Assembly (NCBI GenBank): GCA_945827635.1
Contig: CALZOG010000007.1
Coordinates: 1 to 43,365, forward strand
Direction of reading: 5' to 3'
Length of the DNA: 43,365 nt
DNA from: an uncultured Bacteroidales bacterium
GTDB taxonomy: Bacteria > Bacteroidota > Bacteroidia > Bacteroidales > Paludibacteraceae
Position 1 is the first letter of the stretch. The number at the start of each line of letters is the position of its first letter. The notes below the pieces were generated by a model. It was not told the origin of the DNA. It searched no databases and worked only from the letters and a program-made list of their open reading frames with translations. Of the stretch, positions 24,745 to 33,248 are shown in pieces. Made by a program: the position numbers and the translations under genes.

Positions 24745-26716
24745 ATTGCTCAACAAGTTTGAGCAAATAACTCCGCTCAAAGTCCACTTCTATCTTCGGA
24801 TTGCTTCCGTCCACCGTGAACTCTCGCGGCTCGTCGGCTGCATACTCAACTGCCGTATAGGTCTTGCCTTCCTCCAGTCCGCGCAACTCTATCGTACCGC
24901 TGAAGGGCTGGTCATCGGTATAGAACGCATAGTACATCGCGTCCTTTGCGCCTTCGACTTTCGACTCTTGGCTTTCGACTTTCGACTCTTGACTTTCGAC
25001 TTTCGACTCTTGGCTTTCGACTTTCGACTTTTGACTTTCGACTCTTATAACATGTGCCTCCGGATAGTCGTAACCCCATGTGTAGAGGTTCAGGTACTCG
25101 CCGCGGGCAAGGTTATTCTCCTTATAAATCTTCATCCATTTGCGGATGAGTGCTTCTTTCTCCGGCGTAAGCAAGAACGGACCTTCATGCCAGTTAGGGT
25201 TGTCTTTAGGCCAAGTGAACTTTGTGCCTATAACCGATCCCGTACCAACCTGCGAAGCAAAATCGTTGCCTCCGTCCGTCAATTCAACATGGTCACCGTA
25301 GTATGCCAGCTCCGGTGCCATGGCTGCGTAAGCTTTGCGTTTCATACGCACCTGACGCGATGACGTCGGGTCAGAAGCAACAGCCTGATTGATCTCAGGA
25401 ACAAGGAAGTAGTTCACCGCACAACCGCACGGGCACACCTGAATAACTGCATCGGGTTTGTACTGGCGGGCCTGGTCATAGATCTTGCCGAAATACGTAG
25501 GCATCTGCTCCGGCGCATCCCACGGGCTCTCCAATGCGGATGTCTCGTTATAGTCGGGCAGACAGCAGTTCAGGTGCTGACCGTCAATCTTCAAACCGTC
25601 GAAGTTCCATCTATTCAGAAACATATCCAGCAGGTCTTTCGTATAGGCATCTACACCCGGATTCACAGGCGACAAGTACCAACTGTCCCACCAAGTGATA
25701 TATTCGTGCGCCCATTCTTCTGTCTTGAGCAAATATTCAGGGTGCTCTTTCACCAATTTCGTATCAGGGTCGGCTGCCAGCGGTGCCCACCACAGTTTGG
25801 CTTTCAATCCGCGCTTGTGGCACTCGTCGGTTATGTGGCGCATATCTTTGTCACCGCCGGGGAACAGCTCGTTGGTGTTCCAGTCGCCTTCGGCAATCTG
25901 GTAACCGTCGTCTATATCCACCCAAGTGAAACCTAATTCAGCCACCTTGTCCAACGTACCTAACACCATATCCATCTCAAACGGACGCCCGTAGCCCCAT
26001 GCGCACCACACGGGCTCAAACGCCTGCGGCTCCGAGGGTTTCATCTGCACGCCTTCGTTCGCCTGCATATAGTCGGAGAAGATGCGCAGAGCATTGAAGT
26101 AGTCACCCTTATGGCTGAGGCGGAAAGCCTTGAAGCATTTCAGTGTATCGCCTTGAGCCAACTCTACCGACTGAGGCAGGTCATAATGCAGCGCCATGGT
26201 CACTTTGTTGTCGTAGCGCTTCCACTCAACCGGCATTGATATCATACGCAGCACCGGCTCAAACAGACCGATAGCCTGACCACCGTCACGTTGCCAGAGA
26301 TCCACAACAGGTATACCTCCGCCGTAATCGGTGTTGTTCATGCCCAGGTAGTTGTCTTTCTGGAAACCCTCCTTAACCGGCAGCACCCAGTCCATACGTG
26401 CGCTCGTGCTGCTCGGCTGAAGCGACCATACGACATCTTCCTTCGCCTCAACAGCCGTGCGACAAAGCTCGTATGCTTTGACGGTCACAGGCTTGCCCAG
26501 GTTGATGAACTGCGTCTCTACCACCTGCAATCCCGGCACTCCGTCAACATTCGTCACGGTCTGTTGCTTGATCACATGCAGTCCGTCACGCTGGTACGGA
26601 AACTCCTGCATATCGGCTTCGGCACAGATCAGCCGTTCTGTGTCCGCCTTCGGCTGACAAGCAGCAAGACAAATGACCGCTACGCTCAAAGATAAAAGAT
26701 AAAGGACTTTTTTCAT
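24743..26716 (-). CDS. GH36-like alpha-galactosidase lipoprotein with repeat insert
   Basis: 657 residues with a lipobox (VICLAAC). A beta-supersandwich N-terminal domain is followed by the TIM barrel: WVDIDDGYQIAEGDW, KLWWAPLAADPD, nucleophile Asp in DGLKIDGQHLN (about 375), and a likely acid/base Asp in ASDPTSSRQVRMK (about 448). These fit clan GH-D, best GH36 (alpha-galactosidase or alpha-N-acetylgalactosaminidase). Residues about 557-588 of the C-terminal beta domain are a 7-residue repeat, SKVESQE, four times over. It is coded by a 21-nt DNA repeat and splits a domain that otherwise reads VIRVES...MYYAFYTDD. The gene lies between the amidohydrolase and susC. Confidence 0.88.
   Translation of the reverse strand: MKKVLYLLSLSVAVICLAACQPKADTERLICAEADMQEFPYQRDGLHVIKQQTVTNVDGVPGLQVVETQFINLGKPVTVKAYELCRTAVEAKEDVVWSLQPSSTSARMDWVLPVKEGFQKDNYLGMNNTDYGGGIPVVDLWQRDGGQAIGLFEPVLRMISMPVEWKRYDNKVTMALHYDLPQSVELAQGDTLKCFKAFRLSHKGDYFNALRIFSDYMQANEGVQMKPSEPQAFEPVWCAWGYGRPFEMDMVLGTLDKVAELGFTWVDIDDGYQIAEGDWNTNELFPGGDKDMRHITDECHKRGLKAKLWWAPLAADPDTKLVKEHPEYLLKTEEWAHEYITWWDSWYLSPVNPGVDAYTKDLLDMFLNRWNFDGLKIDGQHLNCCLPDYNETSALESPWDAPEQMPTYFGKIYDQARQYKPDAVIQVCPCGCAVNYFLVPEINQAVASDPTSSRQVRMKRKAYAAMAPELAYYGDHVELTDGGNDFASQVGTGSVIGTKFTWPKDNPNWHEGPFLLTPEKEALIRKWMKIYKENNLARGEYLNLYTWGYDYPEAHVIRVESQKSKVESQESKVESQESKVESQESKVEGAKDAMYYAFYTDDQPFSGTIELRGLEEGKTYTAVEYAADEPREFTVDGSNPKIEVDFERSYLLKLVEQ
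24953..25047. repeat. 21-nt coding repeat inside GH36 gene
   Basis: Built of TTTCGACTTTCGACTCTTGG-like units (period 21 nt), four full turns. On the coding strand it gives SKVESQE repeats, highly charged and probably disordered or helical. Variation between copies (CTTGG, CTTGA, TTTTG) is mostly single-base. Confidence 0.9.
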
Positions 26717-26758
26717 AACTTTTCGTACTATCGGTGTTACGTAATGTCGTTATCTCTA

Positions 26759-27853
26759 TTATTTATACTCGTTGAGTATCCGCTCTGCGTTATCGTGATA
26801 GATCTTTTTCAGCACCTCGTCAGGCAGGTTGAATCCGCTCAGTGCCCAATGGTAGTTGTATTCGGGGATATAGAAGTGCTCATCGTTGCTCTCCAGCACG
26901 CGGAAGATGTTTCTGTACATCGAAGCCTCCATACCGTTGTCCGTACCGAACAGTACGCGGTCCTGATATTTGATTAGGAACTCGCGTGTAGCGCGCGGCG
27001 TGTGCGCGGACTCAGCCACGCGGGCAGCGATATCCACATACATGTTTGGATACTTGTCCAGCATCTCACCCAGGCGAACCCAGTCGTGCGACATGTTCAG
27101 GTAGTGGCAGGCTATGAACAACGTGTTCGGGTTCTCGCGTACCGCGTTCTCAAACGTATTGATCAATCCGTAGTAACCCATGCAGTTGGTCGTATCTACA
27201 TGCCAAACGGCACCATTGGACAGACCATCGTTACTCTCATCCATCGGCAGGTACATCCATATTGGCTCGCCTATATGGATACTGATCGGCATCTTCAGCT
27301 CGCCGCACTTCGCTATCAACGGTTGGATGCGCGGGTCATCAATGTGGATATTCTTTCCCTCTACCGGACGGGCGTACAAGTCACCTTCGCCTTTGTCACC
27401 CAATTCGCCTACACCTACTGCACCCATCTCGTGATAACGCTCCAAGGTTGCTAACGATTTAGCCAAACCCTCCGGCGTGTCAATATCCGTATAATCGAAG
27501 CAGCACCAGAAGCGGAAACGGTCCTTGTACGGAGCGTATAGTTCTACTACCTCCTCAAACGGACGACCGATCCACGAGCAATGCATTAATGCGGTGTGCT
27601 CTACGCCAACCGCGTCCATGTTCTTGCACCACTGTTCAATGTCGGCTGCGCTTTCAACGTAGTCGTGCGAGTGCATATCAATTATCGGGAACTTAGCCTT
27701 ATCCACCTGCGTTACAGGGATATTGTTCACCACAGTCGGATTAAAGTCCTTCAGCAGAATCTTATCCACAAGGTTAGCCGATTCGCCCGAAGGCTTCGCA
27801 TTGCAAGCTGCCAAAACTACGGCGGCGCAGAATAGGTAGAAGAGTTTTTTCAT
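26759..27853 (-). CDS. Amidohydrolase-family (TIM-barrel) lipoprotein
   Basis: The start MKKLFYLFCAAVVLAAC at 27853 gives a lipoprotein signal; the frame stays open 72 residues upstream but that part is AT-rich promoter DNA. 364 residues. The metal-dependent Amidohydro_2 fold shows the H-x-H motif in IIDMHSHDY, later HIGEP, ACHYLNMSHDW, and the catalytic Asp in LFGTDNGME. Relatives are lactonases, decarboxylases and hydrolases; the substrate is not known. As a periplasmic lipoprotein it may open a lactone or uronate derivative made by the locus. It is the first gene of the minus-strand operon. Confidence 0.88.
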   Translation of the reverse strand: MKKLFYLFCAAVVLAACNAKPSGESANLVDKILLKDFNPTVVNNIPVTQVDKAKFPIIDMHSHDYVESAADIEQWCKNMDAVGVEHTALMHCSWIGRPFEEVVELYAPYKDRFRFWCCFDYTDIDTPEGLAKSLATLERYHEMGAVGVGELGDKGEGDLYARPVEGKNIHIDDPRIQPLIAKCGELKMPISIHIGEPIWMYLPMDESNDGLSNGAVWHVDTTNCMGYYGLINTFENAVRENPNTLFIACHYLNMSHDWVRLGEMLDKYPNMYVDIAARVAESAHTPRATREFLIKYQDRVLFGTDNGMEASMYRNIFRVLESNDEHFYIPEYNYHWALSGFNLPDEVLKKIYHDNAERILNEYK

Positions 27854-27918
27854 GTCAGTCAATGGATTATATATGAAGCGCGGATGCAAACATTGTACAC
27901 GCTTTATTTTTTCGGATG

Positions 27919-27926
27919 CAAAGTTA
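27919..27926 (-). promoter_or_regulatory. Probable -7 element of the glycan operon
   Basis: Minus-strand TAACTTTG followed by CA matches TAnnTTTG and lies about 65 nt before the amidohydrolase start. The TTTG expected 20 nt upstream is not clear, which would suit an activated or weak promoter. Confidence 0.5.
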
Positions 27927-27979
27927 CAAAAAATTTTGCAATTTTCAGGTATCAAAAGATATGCTCTATAACATATTTT

Positions 27980-28078
27980 CGAAACACCACTACATAATAC
28001 ATATATTTTCAACATATTACAGAAAACGAAACCCTTAATACAACCGTTTCGCAATGTTTCGAAAGCCACAAACGAAAC
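27980..28078. promoter_or_regulatory. Cluster of five GTTTCG/CGAAAC motifs (putative operator)
   Basis: CGAAAC occurs at 27980, 28027 and 28073, and GTTTCG at 28046 and 28056. The pair at 28046-28064 is a tight direct repeat ending in TTTCGAAA. The cluster lies between the two divergent promoters, beside a DeoR-type gene. DeoR-family operators are often direct repeats with CGAAA or GAAAC cores, so this is a good candidate binding region, by inference. Confidence 0.6.
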
Positions 28079-28084
28079 TTTTTA

Positions 28085-28116
28085 TTTGCAAATATGGATT
28101 TTTTTTTGTAATTTTG
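28085..28116 (+). promoter_or_regulatory. Bacteroidota-type promoter of the DeoR-family gene
   Basis: TTTG (28085-28088), a 20-nt spacer and TAATTTTG (28109-28116) followed by CAC match the consensus fully. Transcription would start near 28123, giving a leader of about 33 nt. The last CGAAAC motif (28073-28078) abuts the -33 element, which fits autoregulation. Confidence 0.8.
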
Positions 28117-28155
28117 CACCCGAAATGACCAAATAACCAAATCGTAAATACCTTC

Positions 28156-28932
28156 ATGAATTCATCATCTGCAAAAGAGCGCAGGGCGCTCATACTACAA
28201 TTGCTCGAACAGAAGCAGGAGGTTCAGGTCACGGAGCTTAGCCGCGAAATCGGTATATCGGAAGTGACTATACGAAAGGATCTGACCATTCTACAGAACC
28301 GGCATCTGCTACTGCGTACGCGAGGCGGAGCGATGCGCAAACCTGTGGAGAACACCAACGAGGAAACAGCTATCGATCGTAAGCGGCTGTTCAACATCAA
28401 GGACAAAGAACGCATCGGTGAAGAAGCTGCCAAACTCATCAAGGATGGCGATTTCATCATGCTCGACTCAGGCACAACTACGCTCGAGGTCGCACGACAT
28501 CTCGGGCAGTTCCACCACCTGCGTATTCTGACTAACGCCATGAACATCGCCACCGAACTGATGCAGTACAAGCGATTCGATGTCATACTGCTGGGCGGAA
28601 ACGTGCGTATCAACAGCCACTCTATGGTCGGACCGCTCGCACTTTCTGTCTTGCGTAACTTTAGAGGCTACAAACTGTTCCTCGGCGTGGACTCGTTCTC
28701 TTTTGAGAACGGTGTGAGCACGCCCGATCTTGAGGAAGCGCTGCTCAACCAGGTTATGGTGCAGCAGGCGGCTAAGGTCATTGCGGTCTTCGACTCCTCG
28801 AAGTTCAACAAACGAAGTTTCGTTCACGTTGCCAATGTCAACGAACTGGACTGTATCATTACCGACCACGCTATTCCCATCGGGATGCCGGGCAAACTCA
28901 AATCTGCCGGAGTTGAGGTTCGACTCGTCTAA
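28156..28932 (+). CDS. DeoR-family transcriptional regulator
   Basis: 258 residues, full length. The N-terminal winged helix-turn-helix (about 8-60) reads QVTELSREIGISEVTIRKDL followed by LLLRTRGGA. The C-terminal ribose-isomerase-like effector domain (about 78-235) has DSGTTTLEVARHL, LLGGNVR, and FLGVDSFSFENGVSTPD; it normally senses a sugar phosphate. It is divergent from the amidohydrolase-GH36-susC operon with a motif cluster between. It most likely represses that operon until a phosphorylated sugar (perhaps the product of the PfkB kinase at 40.8 kb) appears; that link is inferred. Confidence 0.93.
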   Translation: MNSSSAKERRALILQLLEQKQEVQVTELSREIGISEVTIRKDLTILQNRHLLLRTRGGAMRKPVENTNEETAIDRKRLFNIKDKERIGEEAAKLIKDGDFIMLDSGTTTLEVARHLGQFHHLRILTNAMNIATELMQYKRFDVILLGGNVRINSHSMVGPLALSVLRNFRGYKLFLGVDSFSFENGVSTPDLEEALLNQVMVQQAAKVIAVFDSSKFNKRSFVHVANVNELDCIITDHAIPIGMPGKLKSAGVEVRLV

Positions 28933-29102
28933 TCCCGTTATCTGTCTTTTATCGCTCCGTTTCAGCTCTTTTATACATCTTTTTTCGACCCAAACACGTA
29001 AACGACACGATAACGAGACGATAACGAGACGTAAACGAATCGTAATCGGATGCCACTCTTATCCTACTGTCTTCATAACAAACAAACATTCTTATAATCA
29101 GC

Positions 29103-29138
29103 AAACAAGTCTCCGCATGTGCAGAGGCTTGTTTTCTA
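29103..29138 (+). terminator. Terminator between convergent deoR-type and 29182 genes
   Basis: AAACAAGTCTC (29103-29113) pairs with GAGGCTTGTTT (29124-29134), 11 bp with one G-T wobble, and is followed by TCTATT after the TTT arm. It lies 170 bp after the DeoR-type stop, and may serve both converging genes. A smaller hairpin, CATCC/GGATG, follows at 29144-29160. Confidence 0.65.
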
Positions 29139-29181
29139 TTCGTCATCCTTTGTCAGGATGAGTATGTCGGCAAAGGAGTGC

Positions 29182-30795
29182 TTATTGCAGTTGTCCTTGT
29201 GCGTTGAATATCCGGCCGTCGCGGATGATCAGCAACTGACCGTCAATCATCACTTTCTGTACTTTAGCAGCAACATTGGTGTTGTCAATACCCGAAGCGA
29301 CAGGGAAGGAAACAGACAATGTGTTGGTGGCGTATGTCCATGTGAAGACATACTCACCATCCTTGTCTGCTTCAAGTTTCAGGTTACCCGAACCGGCAAC
29401 AACTTCTGCAGAAGCATTTGCACGGGTGAACGTAACACCGTTAGCTGTCCAGTTACCCGAACCGCCTATACGCATACCGAACTCATAATTGCCGGCTACG
29501 AGAGTCAGTGTCAGAGAAGCAGTCTCGTCACCTTCGGCTATTACAAAGTTCTCAGTATCTGCCCAGCCTCCCTGGAAATTACCATGCATGGCAATCGTCG
29601 GAATAACTACAGCCTCACCGGTCTTGGTTGCTACAGCGCTAACCTTGTTGTCGTTTGCCGGCTCAAAGGTGATGGTGAGGGTATAGATGCCGCTTTCTGC
29701 AATAGCCAGTTTGTAGTTATTCGCAGGCCAACATGTTGCCCAATCGTGGTCTTGGAGAACCTTGAACTCGATTGTACCGGCGGACAGAGTAAGTTCCGAT
29801 TTCTCCCATGTATAGATACCCTCTACGAGCACCATGTCGTTTGCCTCATTGGTAGGAGCCCAAGTTGTACCGAATGCAACATCCGAACTACCGGCAACGG
29901 TATAGGTATGAGCAGGAGTAGCGGCTGCAAATGTAATGCTGTTGAGCAAAGCTTCTGACCATTGTGTTGCATTAGTAAGCACCACCACATAATTACCGGC
30001 GGCAGGTACAGAGATAGCACCGAGTGTTTTTACACCAGTATCCCATGACTGATCTTCAGCCACAGCACCTATTTGTGTCTGACCATCAGCAGATACAAGC
30101 TTTACTCCATAGGTATGACCATTAGAAGCAGTAATATCAATAGTAACATTGAAGTCGCCCGCTTTCGCAAAGTTCACATTCCATTTAGCACTTTCACTAT
30201 TTGCCGTACTCGGAGCAAAAGCTATTGCATTGTTAGCTATCGTAGCTCCTGCTGACAATTCTGCATAAGCAGGGAGCAGTGTTCCCGGCAAATCAACAGT
30301 TACACCTTGATAGTCAACATCAAAGATGATATCTTTGAGTTTCATTGCCGACCATGCAGTAGCTGCGTGTGCGCGAACTTTATAATTACCAGCCTCCAGA
30401 TCGTTCAGATCCAACACACCGATAGCGAATTGACCTTTTTCACCGGATGAGCCTTTGTAACGGAGATTCTTAACTATATCACCAGCTTGGTTAAGGAGGT
30501 AGAGTTGTACACACCAACTGTTCGTGTTATAGACATCTACAGCGATGTTGTACTTTATCGGCTCAATCGTTACATCCCACTCTGCATAAAGGAGAGTGTC
30601 GTTGGCACTATCATGTGCGCCCATGTCGAAATATGTTCCTGCATAGTCTTGCCCTTCTTCTATTACGAAGTCTGGCATGCCTTCGGAACGGAAACTAACA
30701 TTAGTAACGTCCAGCACAGCTGGCAGAGCAACAGGAGCTGCATTCGCTGCAACTGCTACCAGCATTGCAGCAATGAAAGAGAATAGTTTTCTCAT
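29182..30795 (-). CDS. Secreted multi-module binding protein with DGQ C-terminal motif
   Basis: 537 residues with a signal peptide (MRKLFSFIAAMLVAVAANA). Two beta-sandwich modules (about 25-160 and 165-290) contain SANDTLLYAEWDV and TAWSAMKLKDIIF, then ATQWSEALLNSITF, and are homologous to the module in the protein at 13824-14903. Two further domains (about 295-395 and 400-505) look like SusE- or CBM-type E-set folds (TIAMHGNFQGGW, YEFGMRIGGSGNW). The tail reads MIDGQLLIIRDGRIFNAQG. No catalytic residues are visible; glycan binding is inferred. It has its own promoter and a leader of about 190 nt. Confidence 0.8.
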   Translation of the reverse strand: MRKLFSFIAAMLVAVAANAAPVALPAVLDVTNVSFRSEGMPDFVIEEGQDYAGTYFDMGAHDSANDTLLYAEWDVTIEPIKYNIAVDVYNTNSWCVQLYLLNQAGDIVKNLRYKGSSGEKGQFAIGVLDLNDLEAGNYKVRAHAATAWSAMKLKDIIFDVDYQGVTVDLPGTLLPAYAELSAGATIANNAIAFAPSTANSESAKWNVNFAKAGDFNVTIDITASNGHTYGVKLVSADGQTQIGAVAEDQSWDTGVKTLGAISVPAAGNYVVVLTNATQWSEALLNSITFAAATPAHTYTVAGSSDVAFGTTWAPTNEANDMVLVEGIYTWEKSELTLSAGTIEFKVLQDHDWATCWPANNYKLAIAESGIYTLTITFEPANDNKVSAVATKTGEAVVIPTIAMHGNFQGGWADTENFVIAEGDETASLTLTLVAGNYEFGMRIGGSGNWTANGVTFTRANASAEVVAGSGNLKLEADKDGEYVFTWTYATNTLSVSFPVASGIDNTNVAAKVQKVMIDGQLLIIRDGRIFNAQGQLQ

Positions 30796-30944
30796 AACAT
30801 GTAGAATTTTGGTTAATAAATATGGGTTAATTGGTTAATGTTTCTGTCCTGAGGATATCGGGAATTTTTGTTAAAGCCTCGACAAAAGATCGATAATCCC
30901 TCGATAAACCCCCGATGGAACGGAACGTTTTTTTGTTTTCTACA

Positions 30945-30979
30945 CCTCTGCAATAATCCGGTTAAGACTATTGCAGAGG
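30945..30979 (-). promoter_or_regulatory. Perfect 11-bp stem-loop in the 29182 gene leader
   Basis: CCTCTGCAATA (30945-30955) and TATTGCAGAGG (30969-30979) are perfectly complementary with a 13-nt loop. It begins about 9-15 nt after the expected transcription start on the minus strand and about 150 nt before the start codon. No T-run follows on the minus strand, so it is not a standard terminator; it may protect the RNA 5' end or act in control. Confidence 0.65.
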
Positions 30980-30994
30980 CGAGAAATCCGAGCG

Positions 30995-31002
30995 CAAAGA
31001 TA
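30995..31002 (-). promoter_or_regulatory. Probable -7 element for the 29182 gene
   Basis: Minus-strand TATCTTTG followed by CGC matches TAnnTTTG. The TTTG at 20 nt upstream is not conserved (CTCG). The expected start is near 30988, giving a long leader with the stem-loop at its beginning. Confidence 0.5.
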
Positions 31003-31057
31003 CAAAATATTCTGAATAAATGCGAGAAATCTACTCAAAATTTTTCATATTTTTGCA

Positions 31058-33208
31058 TTATTTACTGTATTGGGCTATTTTTTGACCTAAAACATTGTAC
31101 GTTTTTCCGTCAATTTGTATGAACACTTGCCCGTCGCGTAGATAGCGGTTCGTGTTGGCAGCCGCATTTACATTGCTGACAGCCTGCGTAGCATCGATAT
31201 AGATGTAGCCTCCGAAAGCAGCCCAAGCCTCGTTGCCTGCGGGACGGAAATAGACAGTCTTGATTCCTGCGTGTGCTGCATCAACCTCATAACCGTCCTG
31301 GAATCCTGCCGGATACCAGGTCTCCTCACCTTCGGAAATTCCAACCACCTTGAGCAGCATTCCTGCCTCAAGTTGTGTCTCCAGAGTAAATTCGCCTGCC
31401 ACCTCGACACTTTCGGTGAACCTGTACTCGTCCAGAGCAGCCCATTCGGTCATTGAACCGACGAGATAGTAGGTAGGCGGTTCGGGACACTCGGTCTCCT
31501 CGATAATCACACCGTAAATCTCGATAACATCGCCTGCGTCGGCAAAACCGAAGTCAATCACCATCAATCCTGTGCTGCCCTTTTCGCCGAGAACACCTTT
31601 CACAACTTCGTCATATACATACTCGTCGTTTGCGCCGAGGTTGATAGTCTGGTTCTCGTAGATAACATTAGGCACATTGTTGTCGTCCTGCCACTTGAGC
31701 GTAACACCGTTGATTTCGTTGTTGGCTTTCATCTTCAGTGCAACGTGATAGCATTTGCCGTCCTCGGCAGGAATACCCTGATACTTAACCTGTGCCGTCC
31801 ATTGGCCTTCTTTGTTTTCGCGGATATAGACGGTTGCTTTCTCAGCTGCGGGGTCAAAGGTGATATAGGAGTTCGTCTCCTGCGTCCAACTTGCATCGCC
31901 GAACCAGGAATCCCATGGTCCGAGGTTGGCGCCTTCAGCCAGGATATATCCTTCGTACCAATCTTCGCCACCGAGTCCGTTAGGATCGAAGTAAACCGTG
32001 TACTCTCCGGAAGCCTTCACCTTGAAGTTTTCAGCCGTCATCGGGAACCAGTTGGCGTCACTAATTGACAAGCCGTCGGACTTAGCCACCTTGAACTCGT
32101 CACCGGCAAACAAAGTCAACTTGATAGTGTACTCGTCGCCCTCGGCTGCTTTCGCCAGTTTGAAATTCGGATCGGCTACCCACTCGGTCATATTACCAAC
32201 GAGGTAATACTCCATTTGCGGAATCCAACGCGGGTCACCAAGGTCCGAACCTTCTGTACCGGCGCCTAATACAGGCGAAGCGGCGTCAACGCGATAGTCA
32301 GCGTTGGCTGCATCTACGAACTTCGGATCGCCTGTAATGCAGTCGGTAACAGTCGGACCGCTGTGGATACCGGTGTTATCATCCTTAGTATAATTGTATG
32401 TCAGGCAGTTCTTAACCTCACCGTCGGCAACATGTACGGCACGACCGTCGGCATACTCCTCGGGCATTGCAAATATACAGTTGGATACAACCGGTGCAAT
32501 GGCGTTAGGGATCTTGATTGCGCCGTAATCCGTGTTCTTTGCCTGCGCGTTGTAGAACGTACAGTGATCAATCAGCACCGAGCCGGCAGTAGCCCGCACA
32601 TCTATCACGCCAATAGACGGAGCGTTGGCATCGGTAGTGATATTGGCAAACGTGGAGTTCTTGATCACCAAGCCCGCTATACTTGCATACTTCAGGTAAA
32701 CACAGTTATACAGGTTGTCGTGGAAATAGCAATTGTTGATCACAAGTGAGTCCAACTGGCGGTCCGAACGGGTGTGAATAATGGCATTGCTCTTCTGTTT
32801 CCAGCCATAGAACTCGCAACCATTCAGGATAACCTTCTTGCCTTCCGTACCGTCGGCTGGTACAATAATCTCACTGTAACTGCCCATGTCACTCAGGTGT
32901 CCGCAGTCGAATTTGATATTGATGAACTCGGCGCGTGCACCCGACTTGAGTCGTACAGGCACTTTGGGCACAACGATCACTTCGGCACCCTCTTCAGCCA
33001 TGACAGTCACATCCTTGCCGGTGAAAGCGATATAATCGCTATTCGACTCCTCATACGTACCTGCAGCCATCATGATTACATCGCCGGAAGACGCACCGTC
33101 CAGCGCCTTGCGCAGTGCATCCGGAGTGCCGTTGTTGATATTGATGACCGCTGCGTTCATTGCCCATGCTGTGAGCAGTGCTACGCATAATGAAAATACC
33201 TTTTTCAT
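31058..33208 (-). CDS. Secreted beta-helix protein with two starch-binding-like modules
   Basis: 716 residues with a signal peptide (MKKVFSLCVALLTAWAMNA). Residues about 20-325 form a right-handed beta-helix of the DUF4957/DUF5123 (pectate-lyase-like) type, with many short strand turns such as VVSNCIF and VLIDHCTFYN. Two related sandwich modules, starting YYLVGNMTEW (about 333) and YYLVGSMTEW (about 580), flank a galactose-binding-like module (about 435-575, SWTQETNSYITF). The tail reads LRDGQVFIQIDGKTYNVLG. Lyase residues are not certain, so it may bind or cleave a polysaccharide. It follows the 33249 gene by 40 bp. Confidence 0.82.
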   Translation of the reverse strand: MKKVFSLCVALLTAWAMNAAVININNGTPDALRKALDGASSGDVIMMAAGTYEESNSDYIAFTGKDVTVMAEEGAEVIVVPKVPVRLKSGARAEFINIKFDCGHLSDMGSYSEIIVPADGTEGKKVILNGCEFYGWKQKSNAIIHTRSDRQLDSLVINNCYFHDNLYNCVYLKYASIAGLVIKNSTFANITTDANAPSIGVIDVRATAGSVLIDHCTFYNAQAKNTDYGAIKIPNAIAPVVSNCIFAMPEEYADGRAVHVADGEVKNCLTYNYTKDDNTGIHSGPTVTDCITGDPKFVDAANADYRVDAASPVLGAGTEGSDLGDPRWIPQMEYYLVGNMTEWVADPNFKLAKAAEGDEYTIKLTLFAGDEFKVAKSDGLSISDANWFPMTAENFKVKASGEYTVYFDPNGLGGEDWYEGYILAEGANLGPWDSWFGDASWTQETNSYITFDPAAEKATVYIRENKEGQWTAQVKYQGIPAEDGKCYHVALKMKANNEINGVTLKWQDDNNVPNVIYENQTINLGANDEYVYDEVVKGVLGEKGSTGLMVIDFGFADAGDVIEIYGVIIEETECPEPPTYYLVGSMTEWAALDEYRFTESVEVAGEFTLETQLEAGMLLKVVGISEGEETWYPAGFQDGYEVDAAHAGIKTVYFRPAGNEAWAAFGGYIYIDATQAVSNVNAAANTNRYLRDGQVFIQIDGKTYNVLGQKIAQYSK

Positions 33209-33248
33209 ATTGGTTACATTTAGTTGGTTCTACTTCTTGTTGACTGTT

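Larger units (their letters stand above)
27854..28155. other. Divergent regulatory region (operon / deoR-type gene)
   Basis: A 302-bp AT-rich gap between the first operon gene (minus) and the DeoR-type gene (plus). It holds a promoter for each side and a cluster of GTTTCG/CGAAAC motifs, listed separately. No gene is seen, although the amidohydrolase frame is open into it. Confidence 0.75.

Noticed and set aside
27854..28069. 72-residue N-terminal extension of the amidohydrolase
   Set aside because: It would bury the lipoprotein signal and overlaps a -7 promoter element in AT-rich DNA.
30945..30979. Stem-loop as an intrinsic terminator of the 31058 gene
   Set aside because: No T-run follows on the transcribed strand, and it lies downstream of a -7 element.
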